This document shows, piece by piece, positions 24,162 to 35,296 of a stretch of 64,000 nt of DNA. The stretch comes from Macrostomum hystrix (Eukaryota; Platyhelminthes; Macrostomidae), in contig CATNEN010000006.1 in NCBI GenBank assembly GCA_950097015.1, positions 186,001-250,000 of the forward strand. Reading direction: 5' to 3'. Under the pieces are notes generated by a model. That model was not told where the DNA came from. It did no database searches and saw only the letters and a program-made list of their open reading frames with translations. The translations under genes were made by a program, and so were the position numbers. How positions within the stretch are numbered: position 1 is the stretch's first letter; each line of letters begins with the position of its first letter.

Positions 24162-24981
24162 ACGTACGTTTCGCTAGCCGCAACCCAGCCGCATCACTTT
24201 TTAAAATCACTTGTACCACTTGCAAAATCCGTCTTTTCTAATAGATTTTGACTAGATTTAATTGTACCACACGTTGAATTATCATAATATGGCTAAATAT
24301 GTCACTTTTGAAGCCTTCAAATTTCCGGATTTAAAAAATCGGTGCGGCTGGCATTGGGCTGATGACTGGCGCCCTCGCTTCTGACTAGATTCTTGTACCG
24401 TTTTATATTTATAAAATTTCAGCAAAATCCGCATCTTTTGAGCTCAAAAGTTGATCTGAGCGAGCTTTAATAAGCAAAAAATCATCGTCTGAAGTTTTAA
24501 TGAAGTGATTCCCGGTAGCAAATGGTCTTCTCTCTCCAAAAATAGAATACATACGGCCTGTACCACATTTGTACCACCTCAAGCACATATTTTTATACAA
24601 CCCTGTGCAAAATTAAGCATTTTTATCAAATGGTTTGAAAGTTATAGACAAAATCCTTTGTTCACATCTTCTTCACGTGTGCTGTCTGAATTTGATCCGG
24701 AATTTTGTGATGCTAAGAATAATACGAATCGGACTTACTTCCTGTATCTAATTTGGGGTTGTACAAATTCCGATAGTAAATAAATATCTTGCAGCATCAA
24801 ATTATTCTAAAGGCACCACTACTAAAATATTGTTTTAATTCAACTAGCTAAAGCTTCGTTGTATAATTTTAAGTTGGTCACGCACTTCCAATTTTCTTTT
24901 AGCCAAGCTGCTATTTGCGCGTGACCTAATATTATTCTCTGAGAAGCGGCACATTGTAGATCATTCTGCTGTGACTCTCTG
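24162..24981. repeat. Left inverted arm of the 2.86-kb element
   Basis: About 820 bp, an inverted copy of 26,205-27,022. The inner end is the ATCATTCTGCTGTGACTCTC segment. It contains a 92-codon ORF pointing inward (24,505-24,783) and a 63-codon ORF on the other strand. Both are preserved almost unchanged in the right arm. Confidence 0.9.
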
Positions 24982-25571
24982 TCCTTTTTAAATAGCCTTG
25001 TTAATTTACAGTATCAAAAAGTAACTGCTGCATGCAATGCCGCTGCAATAGATAATTATGTAAATTAGTATACATAATTAGTTTATGCCCATTGTCTCAT
25101 TAATGCACATACCATGTCTCATAACATAACATAAGGCTTCATAATAGATCATGTTTCTCTAGCCTAGTGCCTACATTTGTCTAAGCAATGTTTCAAATAT
25201 TTCTACTAGCTAGGGTATAATATTAATATTACAATAATATTATTACATAAATCTATATTATATTATATTATGTTACATTATACTAAATATATGATACTAC
25301 AATGTAGTTTTTAGGTCTTGCTATAAGTGTATGTAGCTAACCTAAAATTTATAAACATGCATGCAATAGTAAATCTTAATTTTATCTTAATTAAATCGTA
25401 ATTTCAAGTCTTCAAACTACCATGTGTATAATCAAAACATATATGTGCGTGTTTCCCTTTCACTGTGTCTTTGATTATCAACAGTTTAGGTCACTAATTC
25501 ATTCTGACTTTGACCTCATACCTCATAGGGTAGGATGAAATATTTTAATTTTTTATTCCCTTTGACCTTAG

Positions 25572-25955
25572 ATGGGTACTATTAAAGTTCTGAGCCTCAT
25601 TGTGAAAGAAAGGAGATATAGGCAAAGTGAGATAAGCCTATCACAAAATAGCATAGTCTCCCCAACCAAAAAGCACTTATGGGATCTTGATCGCAGCGTC
25701 TCAATGCCACTCTTGAAGAACTGGACCGCCTTCCGGCAGCATCTCGATGACCTCCAGGGCCTGCAAGCCTGGGGCAGCATTGAGCAGCAACATGCCGCGT
25801 TCTGCAGCGACATCCTTGATGTCACCCGCAGCAGGCTCCTCAACCGGGCGTTTGAATACGCCAATCGCCGACAGGAGCCGGACATCAACCCACTGCTTCT
25901 GAACGACTATCGGCGTACATTGTATAGCATGTATAGAGATAGTGTCAAAGAATAA
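25572..25955 (+). CDS. Unrecognised 127-aa ORF inside the 2.86-kb element
   Basis: This is the only sizeable ORF in the unique centre of the element. It begins MGTIKVLSLIVKERRYRQ and is charged and helix-prone, with several Arg-rich stretches and a Leu-rich middle. It has no DDE signature, zinc finger or TM helix that I can see. Its GC-richer middle stands out from the AT-rich flanks, so it may be a captured host fragment or a remnant of the element's own gene. Expression is unknown. Confidence 0.35.
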   Translation: MGTIKVLSLIVKERRYRQSEISLSQNSIVSPTKKHLWDLDRSVSMPLLKNWTAFRQHLDDLQGLQAWGSIEQQHAAFCSDILDVTRSRLLNRAFEYANRRQEPDINPLLLNDYRRTLYSMYRDSVKE

Positions 25956-26204
25956 AAATAATTAGACAACTGCTTGGAGCTTAGATAGTTCGAATAAGTT
26001 TATTCTTAGCTGAATAGCTGAGACAATGAGCATTACACAAATTAAGTTATTAAATTATTAAATTAATTTTTTTAAATAAATTTTAAAATTATTAAAAAAT
26101 TTTTTTATTTAATTAAATTATCATTTTTTTCTTATTACTAATTAGGTAAATGATTTTTATATAATTATCAATTTCAGCGGCGTTGCATGAAGCCGTAACA
26201 ATAG

Positions 26205-27022
26205 AGAGTCACAGCAGAATGATCTACAATGTACCGCTTCTCAGAGAATAATATTACGTCACGCGCAAATAGCAGCTTGGCTAAAAGAAAATTGGAAGTG
26301 CGTGACCAACTTAAAATTATACAACGAAGCTTTAGCTAGTTGAATTAAAACAATATTTTAGTAGTGGTGCCTTTAGAATAGTTTGATGCTGCAAGATATT
26401 TATTTACTATCGGAATTTGTACAACCCCAAATTAGATACAGGAAGTAAGTCCGATTCGTATTATTCTTAGCATCACAAAATTCCGGATCAAATTCAGACA
26501 GCACACGTGAAGAAGATGTGAACAAAGGATTTTGTCTATAACTTTCAAACCATTTGATAAAAATGCTTAATTTTGCACAGGATTGTATAAAAATATGTGC
26601 TTGAGGTGGTACAAATGTGGTACAGGCCGTATGTATTCTATTTTTGGAGAGAGAAGACCATTTGCTACCGGGAATCACTTCATTAAAACTTCAGACGATG
26701 ATTTTTTGCTTATTAAAGCTCGCTCAGATCAACTTTTGAGCTCAAAAGATGCGGATTTTGCTGCAATTTTATAAATATAAAACGGTACAAGAATCTAGTC
26801 AGAAGCGAGGGCGCCAGTCATCAGCCCAATGCCAGCCGCACCGATTTTTTTAAATCCGGAAATTTGAAGGCTTCAAAAGTGACATATTTAGCAATATTAT
26901 GATAATTCAACGTGTGGTACAATTAAATCTAGTCAAAATCTATTAGAAAAGACGGATTTTGCAAGTGGTACAAGTGATTTTAAAAAGTGATGCGGCTGGG
27001 TTGCGGCTAGAGACACGTCGGT
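26205..27022. repeat. Right inverted arm of the 2.86-kb element
   Basis: Inverted copy of 24,162-24,981 with few differences. Examples are CCTGTGC against CCTGTGC-adjacent single-base changes and TCGGAATTTGTACA shared intact. It carries the same inward 92-codon ORF (26,400-26,678) and outward 63-codon ORF (26,583-26,774). Confidence 0.9.
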
Positions 27023-29325
27023 CTGAACCTCTCGTGGAGGACGGGGGAGGTGCCCGCCCCGTGGCGCCTTGCGGAGATCCGCCCGATCCCCAAGTCGGAC
27101 AAGCCAGCCGGCCTGACATCCAGCTTCCGCCCTATCAGCCTCCTCAGCTGCCTGGGCAAGCTCGCCGAGAAGATGGTGAACGAGCGGCTGTCCTACATCC
27201 TCGAGGCAAGCAACGCCTCCACCCGTCGCAAGCCGGTTTCCGTCAGGGCCGCTCCACGGAGGAGCACATCGCCGCGGCGGCCCAGTACATCTTCGACGGA
27301 TTCCAGGCCAAGAAGCCGGCAGCCCGCACCGCTCTGCTGCTTGCAGACTTCTCCAGAGCCTACGACCGCGTCTGGAAAGCGGCCCTCATCGTTAAGCTCG
27401 GTCGGAAGGGGATCCCCACGTGCCTCATCCGCTGGCTCAAGGGATTTCTCTCCGACAGGAGGGCCTTCGTGCGGTGGGTTGGTGCGGCCTGCAAGCAAAC
27501 CGTGTTCTCCGAGGGGCTGCCGCAGGGGTCGGTCCTCGCCCCGATCCTGTGGGTGATCTACATGGACGACCTCTTGGACGGCGCCCCCAAGAATTGCCTC
27601 ACGCTGGCGTACGCCGACGACAGCAAGGGACCACCCCTCGGGAGTGTGAGCGGGCCCTGCAACCGGCGGCCGACTGGCTCGTGCGCTGGTCCCAAACCTG
27701 GAAGGTGGACCTGAGCCGCACCAAGTCGGTCGTCGCGTTCTTCTCGCTCGACCCCCGGGAGGTCAACGGAAAGGTCCAGCCGCGCATCCTCCTCGGCGAC
27801 ACGCCAGCCCCGTTCGAGCTGCACCCGAGGCTCCTGGGAGTGCACCTCGACTCCCAGCTGACCTTCCGCCACCACGCCAAGCTCCAGCGCCGCGCCCTCC
27901 AGCAGCGCACCGGCGTCCTCCGCTGCCTCGCGGGCCGCGACTGGGGCCAGGACGGCCAGCGCCTCGCCCAGCTCTACCGCACCTACGCGGAGGCGGCCGC
28001 GCTCCACGGCGTCTCCACGTGGCTCACCTTCGCGTCCGACTCCTGCCGGGACGAAGTCGAGATTGCGCATCGATCGGCCGCTCGCGTCATCACTGGCTGC
28101 TGCCGCTCGACCTCCATTGGCGCCCTCATGGCCGAGGCCGACCTCGTGCCCCTGGCGACCAGAGCGGAGGCGGATCGCGCAGCCCTGTTCGAGCGAGCCC
28201 TCCGTCACCGTCAACCGACTCCGCTCCGCGCTGCAGCGGGCAAGACCTCTACGCCCCGCTTGCGCGCTCACGGGGAGCCTGGGGCCTTCCGCAGGAACTG
28301 GCGCGACTCGGCGCAGCACCTGAGCGCCGCCGCCGGCCTGGCCCCCCTCCCCCGGGAGCAGGAGAACCTCCCTCCGCCGCCATGGTCCGACACCAGCCGG
28401 GTCACCATCCGCCGCGACCTCCTGACCGCGACCTCCCGGGAGGAAGCGCCCCACGTCAGAAAGCAGGCCGCGCTGGAAATGCTGGCGAGCCTCCCGCCCG
28501 CCGACCTGGAGCTCTGGACAGACGGTTCAGCCTCCGGGGCACCCTCAACGGCGGAGCGGGGGCGGTCATCTTCAGCAAGACCGCGCCGCCAGTCCACCTG
28601 TCGCAGGCTGCGGGCCGCTACTCTTCCTCCTTCCGTGCCGAGGAGTCGGCGCTCCGGTTGGGGCTTCAGCACGTCGCCTCCAGGCCGGACCTCGCCTCCC
28701 TGAGCGGCCTCCGCTGCCTTACGGACTCGCAGTCCCTGCTCCGAGCCCTCGAGATGGGACCGTCCAAGTCCTCCTCGCCAGCGTGCCGGAAGATCCACAT
28801 TGCCGCCCGCTTCCCAATCTGGCTGCAATGGGTCCCCAGCCACTGTGACCTCCGGCGGAACGATGCTGCGGACGCCACCGCCAAGACCGCGGCCGGCCTC
28901 CCCCAGGACGAGACGCCGATCGACTTCGGGTCAGCCCGGGCCGCCCTCCGCCGGGTCCTCGCCGAGCGCACCCGCGAAGCCTACGCGACCGACCCGCACT
29001 GCGCCACCCACCGTCTGGCAACCGCCACCGCCGCCCCGCGGCCACGCCTAAACCGGGCCGACGCGGTGACCCTCGCCCAGCTGCGCACGGGCCACTCACC
29101 GCTCCTGCGCTGGTATCGGTGCACCGGATCAGCCTGGACACCGCCGCCACCTGCCCCCGCTGCGGGGCCGCCGACGAAGACGTGGCCCACGTCTTCCTGC
29201 ACTGCCGGGCCCTTGACGACCTTCGGGCCCGCATCCTTGGACCAATCCCGTCCCTGGCCGTCCTCTCGACGGACGGCTCCCGTCGATCGGGGATCGCCGG
29301 CTTCAGTCTTTCAACGGCCACTTGA

Positions 29326-31602
29326 GGCGGGACACGTTGGACCACAGCTGCGACGTGAACTGGGCACCACGGGCTGAGGTGATGTCGCTGGGCAAGCCGA
29401 ACCGGGCGATCCAGTGGGCGATGAATGCGGCGCCGCAGGCTGCAGCGGTGGTGTCGTTCATCGGAATCGCATCCAGCTACCGGGTGAAGCGTCCACGATC
29501 GTCTCAGGTGCGTGTAACCCTGCGACGGCGGCAGAGGTCCCACGAGGTCGACTTGCACATGGGCGAAGCGTTGGTCTGGCACTCGGATGCTGTCCACTGG
29601 GGCGGCGACGTGGCGCTGAACCTTGGCGTTCTGGCAGGCGACGCAAGTCTTGGCCCACTGGTTGACGTCCTTGTTCATTCCGGCCCACGCGAACTTAGCG
29701 GCCACGAGGCGCCGTGTGCTGTGAACCGACGGGTGGGCGAGGCTGTTGATGGCGTCGAACACGGCTCGGCGGAAATCCGGCGGCACCAGTGGGCGCGGTC
29801 GGCCAGTGGAGGTAACGCAGAGAAGGGCGACACCGGGGCTGATCTGCAGCGGCTCGAGATGGAGGCTGGTGTCGGCAAGGGCGGCCGGTCCGCTGCCTGC
29901 GCCGCTGCTATCGCCACGAAGTCCACGCCGGGGAGCAGTCCGGGCTGCACCGATGCGACGCTGCAGCGGGACAGCGCGTCCGTCACCGGGTTGTCCTTGC
30001 CCGCCACGTGCTGGATGTCTGTAGTGAACTCGGACACATAGGCCAGATGCCGCTTTTGCCGCGCCGACCACGGGTCCGACATCTTGGACATGGCTGCCAC
30101 CAGTGGCCTGTGATCTGTGAATGCGGTGAAGGTGCGGACTTCTAAAGAGTAGCGGAAGTGCCTTACCGCCAGATACAGGGCGAGCAGCTCACGATCGAAC
30201 GCGCTGTACTTCTGCTCGGGCGGGCGAAGCTGCCGGCTGAAGAAGGCGCCGCCAATCCGCTGCTCAAGCGCCGCGCCTACGGCGGTGTCTGAGGCGTCGA
30301 CGGTGAGGGCGATGGGCGCATCCGGTCGAGGGTGCGCTAGCATAGCGGCAGCGGCCAGCGCCTGCTTCGCCCCGTCGAAAACGGCTGTCAGTTCGGGTGT
30401 CCACCGGACGAGCTTATCCTTGCCGGCCAGGGCGGCGTGCATGGATGGGGCGCAGCAGCCGGGCGGCCCCCGGCACGAAGCGGTGGTAGAAGTTGACCAT
30501 TCCGGCGAACTCCTGCAGGCCCTTAATGGTGGCTGGCGGCGTAAAACGGACGATAGCGTCGACCTTGGCAGGCAGCGGCACGGCGCCGGCAGCGCTGATC
30601 TGGTGGCCGAGGAAATCGATCTCCCTGCGGCCGAACTAACACATGGCCGGGTTGACGATGAGACTGTTGCTGGCCAGGCGCTGGAACAGCGTACGCAGAT
30701 GTTCCAGGTGGTGCTGTGGGCTGCGGCTGGCGACCAGGAAGTCGTCGATATAGGCGAATACGAAATCTAAGTCCTTGCAGAAACAGTCGACAAGGCGCTG
30801 GAAAGCCTGGGCCGCATTCTTAAGCCCGAACGGCATTCGAAGGAACTCGAAGAGGCCGAACGGGGTGATGACGGCGGTCTTAGGCACATCGGCGGCGGCC
30901 ATCGGCACCTGGTGGTAGCCGCGCACCAAGTCGATTTTGGAGAAAACCGAGCAGCCGGCCAGGCGCGACGAAAAATCTTGAATGTGCGGCACCGGGTAGC
31001 GGTCGGGCACGGTGGCGTCGTTGAGTCGCCTGAAGTCGCCGCAGGGCCGCCAACTACCAGAGGCTTTAGGCACAATGTGCAGCGGCGAGGACCACGGGCT
31101 GTTGGACCGGCGCACGATACCAAGCTGTTCCAGGAGCCACCGGAACAGCCAGCTTGTCCGGTCGCAGGCGGCGTGGGCGAAAACAACTCCTCGAAGATGA
31201 GGCAAGGCTGATGGTCTCCGAGCAAGGCCAGCATCTCGTCCATTAGCTCCGAAGGCCGTCGATCACCGAGCCCGGAGAAGCTGAGTAGGCGGCTGGCCCT
31301 CTGCTGCCGGGTCAGGCCGAAAGTGCCGAGGAGACGAGCTTTCAGTGCGTCGTACTTCTCCACTGTCGGCGGTTTCTCCAGCACATCAAAAGGCCGCTCG
31401 GCTGTCTGCTAGTCAAGCGCGGCGATGACATGGCAATACTTGGTGTTGTCGTCAGTAATGTTTGCAGGGCGAACTGGGCTTCGACCTGTATGAACCACGC
31501 CCTGGGCTGGGAGGCCCAAAAGGTGGGCAGTTTGAGTGCGACGGCTGACTCAGTCATGATAGTAACCTCAGCTACGGCTGGGGCGGTCGGGCTCACCAAT
31601 TT
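29326..31602 (-). pseudogene. gypsy-type gag-pol remnant (gag, RT, RNase H, integrase part)
   Basis: Reading leftwards there is first a Gag segment (FWASQPRAWFIQVEAQFALQ, and later RRPSELMDEMLALLGD). The reverse transcriptase follows, with SPWSSPLHIVPK, RMPFGLKNAAQAFQR and the catalytic FAYIDDFL. Next come RNase H (PIALTVDASDTAVGAAL, KYSAFDRELLALYLAVRHF) and the integrase zinc finger (HPSVH, then CVACQ). The start of the integrase core ends near AQFTSQLWSN at the LINE junction. Between gag and RT the zinc knuckle and protease are missing. A stop splits RT near FGRRE, another lies in gag, and most of the integrase core is lost. The copy is non-functional. Confidence 0.85.
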
Positions 31603-31828
31603 AGCGTCTCGCAAAATGAAATGCGTCGAGAATGCTGCATACAAAAATTTATTATCAAAAGTTCTTTTTATATTGAGCGTGGGGATCGGTGCGAGAGCGT
31701 GGCGTGAGTCAAAAACATCCCCGGCTTAGCGCGCCGGCAGGCGCGGTGCACCCACCCCTCGTCTAGGCGGCCGGGGTTTGAGTGTGAATGCACCGCAGAC
31801 GGCGCTGCGTGCGGGCTTGGCCGCCACA
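31603..31828 (-). repeat. 5' LTR of the gypsy-type element
   Basis: Partner of 23,821-24,056. On the minus strand it starts TGTGGCGGCCAAGCC at 31,828. It is followed to the left by the putative primer-binding site near 31,590-31,602. Unit A sequence resumes directly to the right. Confidence 0.85.
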
Positions 31829-32745
31829 ATATTATATCACAAAAATACTTTAAGTTCTGTTTTTCCATATTCAGATCATAATTTACAAAAAAACTCAGCA
31901 GAAAACGTATAAAAGTAACAAAATAACCCATGTACATACTGTCGCCCCAAAGCAACTTGTCGAACAGTTTCGGCATCAAAGAAGACTAAGCTTGTGAATT
32001 TGTTTTGGCTATTCTATTTTACGAATAAATATATTTTATGTCATTATTTTTATTGTACGCCCTACAATATTGGTCTATGCACATGTATTTAGCCTCAATT
32101 GTATCCCTCGCAACAAAGATGTCCCTGCCTTTATTAGGACAGCTTATAAAATTTAAAACACTTAGATTCACAAAAAAACAGTTTAAGAGATTTATTATTC
32201 GACGTAACTTTTAGTCAGTTAAGTGCACAAAAATTGAACTCCTAACTTAAATATTTTCACCAAGATTCTTTGCGCTTAGAACCTATAATTCAACTACATA
32301 TTATATTTACTATGTCTGCGCTAATTAGTGGTTTTGCTACTGCGTCACTACGCTTATTTGGACACAGCGCCACAACGAGCCAACGAAATTAGCTATTTAG
32401 CTGTTAACGAAAAAAGCGCGATGACAAACTAGAAGACTGCTATGCGCGAGAGGATGGATTGCATCGAGGGTTATAAACATTTTTCATTGAATTTTCTAAT
32501 TAAAAAGAACACGAAATTTTGGTAAATACGGAAACATTTGTGATTTTTATCTCAAATTATATACTTTGTACGCAATGGAGAGAGTCGTTTCAGGACAAAA
32601 AACTAAAGGTGAATTCACTTGAAAACTTCAGATTGCAAGTGCAGTCTTATTTCGCAAGCGTAGAATAATATTTGTCTACAATAGAGGGAAGTAATTACGT
32701 ATATACTCGTATTTTTAATCGAACTCTCGACTCGCTACCAAGGAA
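31829..32745. other. Unit A flank shared with unit B
   Basis: AT-rich and non-coding. It matches about 39,840-40,665 of unit B closely, with one 30-100 bp indel near 32,330-32,450. No gene was seen. Confidence 0.5.
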
Positions 32746-33585
32746 CAGGAACAAGGCTGTTCACAGAGAATAAGTCCAGCTGGGAGGAGCAGCTGCCGCT
32801 GGTGGTCCTGTCCTACAACTCCAGGGTCCAAAGCTCAACGGTGGCTCCGCTGACGGTGATGACACCGCTGCAGGTGCAGTGCACCGAGCGGCAGTTCGAT
32901 ATCGGCACCTACTCAGCACTGCTGAGCGGCGGCTGGCCCGGATCCGAGAGTTCGTTGAGGACTAGCTGACGTGCTGACGTTTCCGCACGGCGCCGACGTG
33001 CTGCTCAGCATTGAGATGCGGCGCTCAAGGCTGGCGCCCTACTGGGAGCCGGGCTGGATGGCGCTCGAGCAACGCGGCCACTCGGTGTGCATCCGCTGCG
33101 CCTTCGGCAGCCGGCCGGTCCGCTGGGTGCACGTGAATCGGCTGCGCCGTCGGTTAGTAGCCCGGCCTGACACCGCGAGCAGCTCCGCCAGCAGCCTGTG
33201 GCCCACAAGATGGTGCCAGAATCCCGCCAGGCTGACTGGGAGAGTGATGCATGTTTTATTGCACTGTGAATGCTCTGTTTTCAACTGGTTCTGCTTTTAG
33301 ATTTTACTATTCATATTGCTGACTCATTGCTATTCATTTTTTGTTTTAATCGTGTCTTTGTACTCGTTTTGCGTGGAGAAATGCAATGGTTTTCTTCCTT
33401 TCTTTATAGGCAGTGATCGATCTGTAGCGTGAATGATGACAAATTTGCTGAATAATTATCGCTTCTAATGTACGCTCTCTCTCTCAATGTACAACGCTAA
33501 TAATTAACACCACCTTGCATTGCATAAATATAGCGAGCAATGCCTCACGGGGCAGTCGTTGAGCATTGCCAAATTCCTCGTGTTA
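32746..33585 (+). mobile_element. LTR-retrotransposon 3' fragment (integrase end)
   Basis: This insertion has no counterpart in unit B, where the flanks join near 40,668-40,700. The plus strand reads SWEEQLPLVVLSYNSRVQSS, like the end of an integrase core. Later come LAPYWEPGWMALEQRG and RPVRWVHVNRLRRR, like the integrase C-terminal domain of gypsy-type elements. A stop and frame change separate them. The rest (33,300-33,585) is AT-rich and may be LTR. No second LTR was identified. Confidence 0.6.
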
Positions 33586-34755
33586 CATATACGCTCGTAT
33601 CTTACTTAAGCAGTCCTTGCTCGCTGCGTCAACATAGAAGCTCTAACCTTTTCCAGACTTCACTACTAGAACAGTACGCATAAGAGTACGTGTCATGCAT
33701 GGATCGCATCGAATCTACTGTATAATAATTGAGAACTGCGATTCTGAAACCCATATAAAACCTTTATCGTCGCATGAAGTACATTTTACGTACTCGTATA
33801 TTAATTAGTTTTTCGAATTACAAAAATAGAAAACTGATCATGTAAAGAGTCGATTTGAAACTTTATAAACATGTTGAACAACTGGAATATCGAGCAGTGA
33901 AATGTTTGTTAGTTAAAGATTAGCGGTAAGCGAAAATGGTTCGGCAAATCTACGATTACTATAATTATTGGAGTTTCATTGGTTAGAAAACAACACTAAA
34001 TAGTAAAAATTGTCCCTTATCAGCTCTCCCGGTGAGAAAAAATCAGGACAGACAGCTAGTACTTGGTCCTAAATTAGCTTGTCAATAATCATTGGAAGAA
34101 ATTACTAAAAATTAGTTAATTCACACCTTGATAGGCTGACTGATTAGCTAGGGTAAATATAGCTAAATCAACTAAAAAATCAGCATGCTAGATACGGCGG
34201 CGACAATTTGGAGCAATGCGCACATAAAATCACTCTTTGTAACACAATATGCATACATAAATAATTTATGCATATGATGAATATCGATTGGAAAGAATGC
34301 TTTGTGCACAACGCCAAGGAGAGCAAGCAATTCGGGCTTGGTCAGAAACTTTTTGACAGGGAAAATGTAGATTTAAAACTGACAAAGTCCTGTAAAATGA
34401 CAATAGTCACTTAGCGAGAAAAGCTTGAGAGCAAATTGCAAAAGATTGAACACAAAAACACAAATAAAAGTGCCAAATTTGTCACAACCGACAATTGAGA
34501 TTCGCACACGGCATTAAAAAAGTTAATAAAAAACGAATATGGAATTGATTGAGATTCGAAAAAGTCTACTTAGCAAATATTGTGGCAAAAACTTGTTTTA
34601 AACATCTATTCGAGACAAATATGGTTCTATAAAAATTGGTCATTAGTATGTATGCATAATTCAACAAATATGTTCTTTCACTTTGCTTGGAATGACCAAA
34701 CCCAATCATGCTTAGAGTCCAACGAAAAGGGTGATCGGTAAAAATAAATAACGAG

Positions 34756-34985
34756 TTTTAGCCAAGTAGTTGAAGCGTCGGAGTCACGACTTGAAAGCCG
34801 GCGGGTTCGATTCCCGACAACACTGGAACATTTGTGTCCTTTAGCGTGACACAACTCTGCAATACCAGCAATAGCTCTAGTAATTGAGGTTGGGTGTAGC
34901 GTCACCCAAAACCACGGGCTTTTGGCTGCAAATCTGGCACAATTGAGGCAGCTATAATAAAATATCATTATTATTACTATCAACT
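34756..34985 (+). repeat. SINE-V, internally deleted copy
   Basis: The head is recognisable (TTTTAGCCAAGTAGTTGAAGCG; B box GGTTCGATTCC). The body is shortened and ends in an (ATT)n tail. It lies downstream of copy B, within the block of about 840 bp that unit A lacks. Confidence 0.8.
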
Positions 34986-35296
34986 AATTATCTATAATCT
35001 GACATAGGTCGCGTGTTAAATATCTAAATTACTTGCTGCCTTAAGTTTCTTAGGATAGCAGTGGAGGAGACAATAAACTTCCCGATTTTTTATCACCCTA
35101 ACTAAAACAAAGCTTTGATAATGACACAAACACATAATCACGTCAAAAACAGTTTTCAGTTTGATAAGCCCACTTTTATGATCAGGCTCACGAAAGCAAA
35201 CATTACTATATTCGGAGCAAATTATAGAACAATGCCGGTCAGAGTCCACAATTGGCGCGTTAAGTGCATGGAGCACTTTCTTTAGAAGGAAGGAGC

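Larger units (their letters stand above)
24162..27022. mobile_element. 2.86-kb DNA element with ~820-bp inverted repeats
   Basis: The element is bounded by an exact 8-bp direct repeat, CTGAACCT (24,154-24,161 and 27,023-27,030). Removing it with one repeat copy restores the LINE reading frame across the site (LLNL joined to SWRTG). Its arms, 24,162-24,981 and 26,205-27,022, are inverted copies of each other at high identity. The outermost 12 bp are less well matched, and the next 13 bp (CTAGCCGCAACCC) are identical. The 8-bp duplication is what hAT- or P-like transposases make, but the ends (ACGT...) are not the usual CAG. No transposase is recognised, so it is probably non-autonomous or a fold-back type. 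Confidence 0.85.
24085..29325 (+). mobile_element. GC-rich LINE with RT, RNase H and zinc knuckle, 5'-truncated
   Basis: The first piece (about 24,104-24,161) encodes MLKHLSDLGLRCLLDLLNL. It continues after the inserted DNA element with SWRTGEVPAPWRLAEIRPIP. Reverse transcriptase motifs follow: SFRPISLLSCLGKLAEK, LLLADFSRAYDRVW, GLPQGSVLAPILW and the catalytic LAYADD. An RNase H domain follows (LELWTDGSASG, CLTDSQSLL, WVPSHCDLRRNDAAD), then CPRCGAADEDVAHVFLHC, a C-terminal zinc knuckle. This RT plus RNase H order suits the I/Jockey group. At least three frameshifts show it is dead. It is strongly GC-rich against AT-rich surroundings. It lacks its N-terminal and endonuclease regions and has no poly(A) tail. 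Confidence 0.85.
23821..31828 (-). mobile_element. Ty3/gypsy-type LTR retrotransposon, interrupted
   Basis: Direct repeats of about 230 bp at 23,821-24,056 and 31,603-31,828 are its LTRs. Read on the minus strand, the 5' LTR begins TGTGGCGGCC. After it comes TGGTGAGCCCGA, a plausible primer-binding site. Gag, RT, RNase H and part of integrase lie at about 29.3-31.6 kb in reverse order on the plus strand. The 3' side is occupied by a plus-strand LINE, itself split by a DNA element. The LTRs still align well, but coding parts contain stops and deletions. The whole element is absent from unit B, where the flanks are continuous (near 39,830). Confidence 0.85.
16305..33730. repeat. Tandem segmental duplication, unit A
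   Basis: This unit matches unit B (33,731-40,845) in the same orientation, and the two abut. The left edge is shared (GAACTGCGATTCTGAAACCC at about 16,310 and 33,732). The right edge is also shared (CGCATCGAATCTACTG at about 33,705 and 40,825). Once the gypsy element (about 8.0 kb), the LTR fragment (about 0.83 kb) and the MITEs are removed, the unit is comparable in size to unit B. Each unit holds one IgR gene. A 1.1-kb stretch at about 20,440-21,560 is absent from B. About 840 bp of B, including a terminal exon, is absent from A. Confidence 0.9.

Noticed and set aside
27558-28454. 298-aa minus-strand ORF
   Set aside because: Shadow of the GC-rich LINE reading frame on the plus strand; it has no domain of its own.
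28719-30071. 450-aa minus-strand ORF as one gene
   Set aside because: It fuses antisense LINE sequence with the real gypsy integrase segment across an insertion junction. Only the right part is meaningful.
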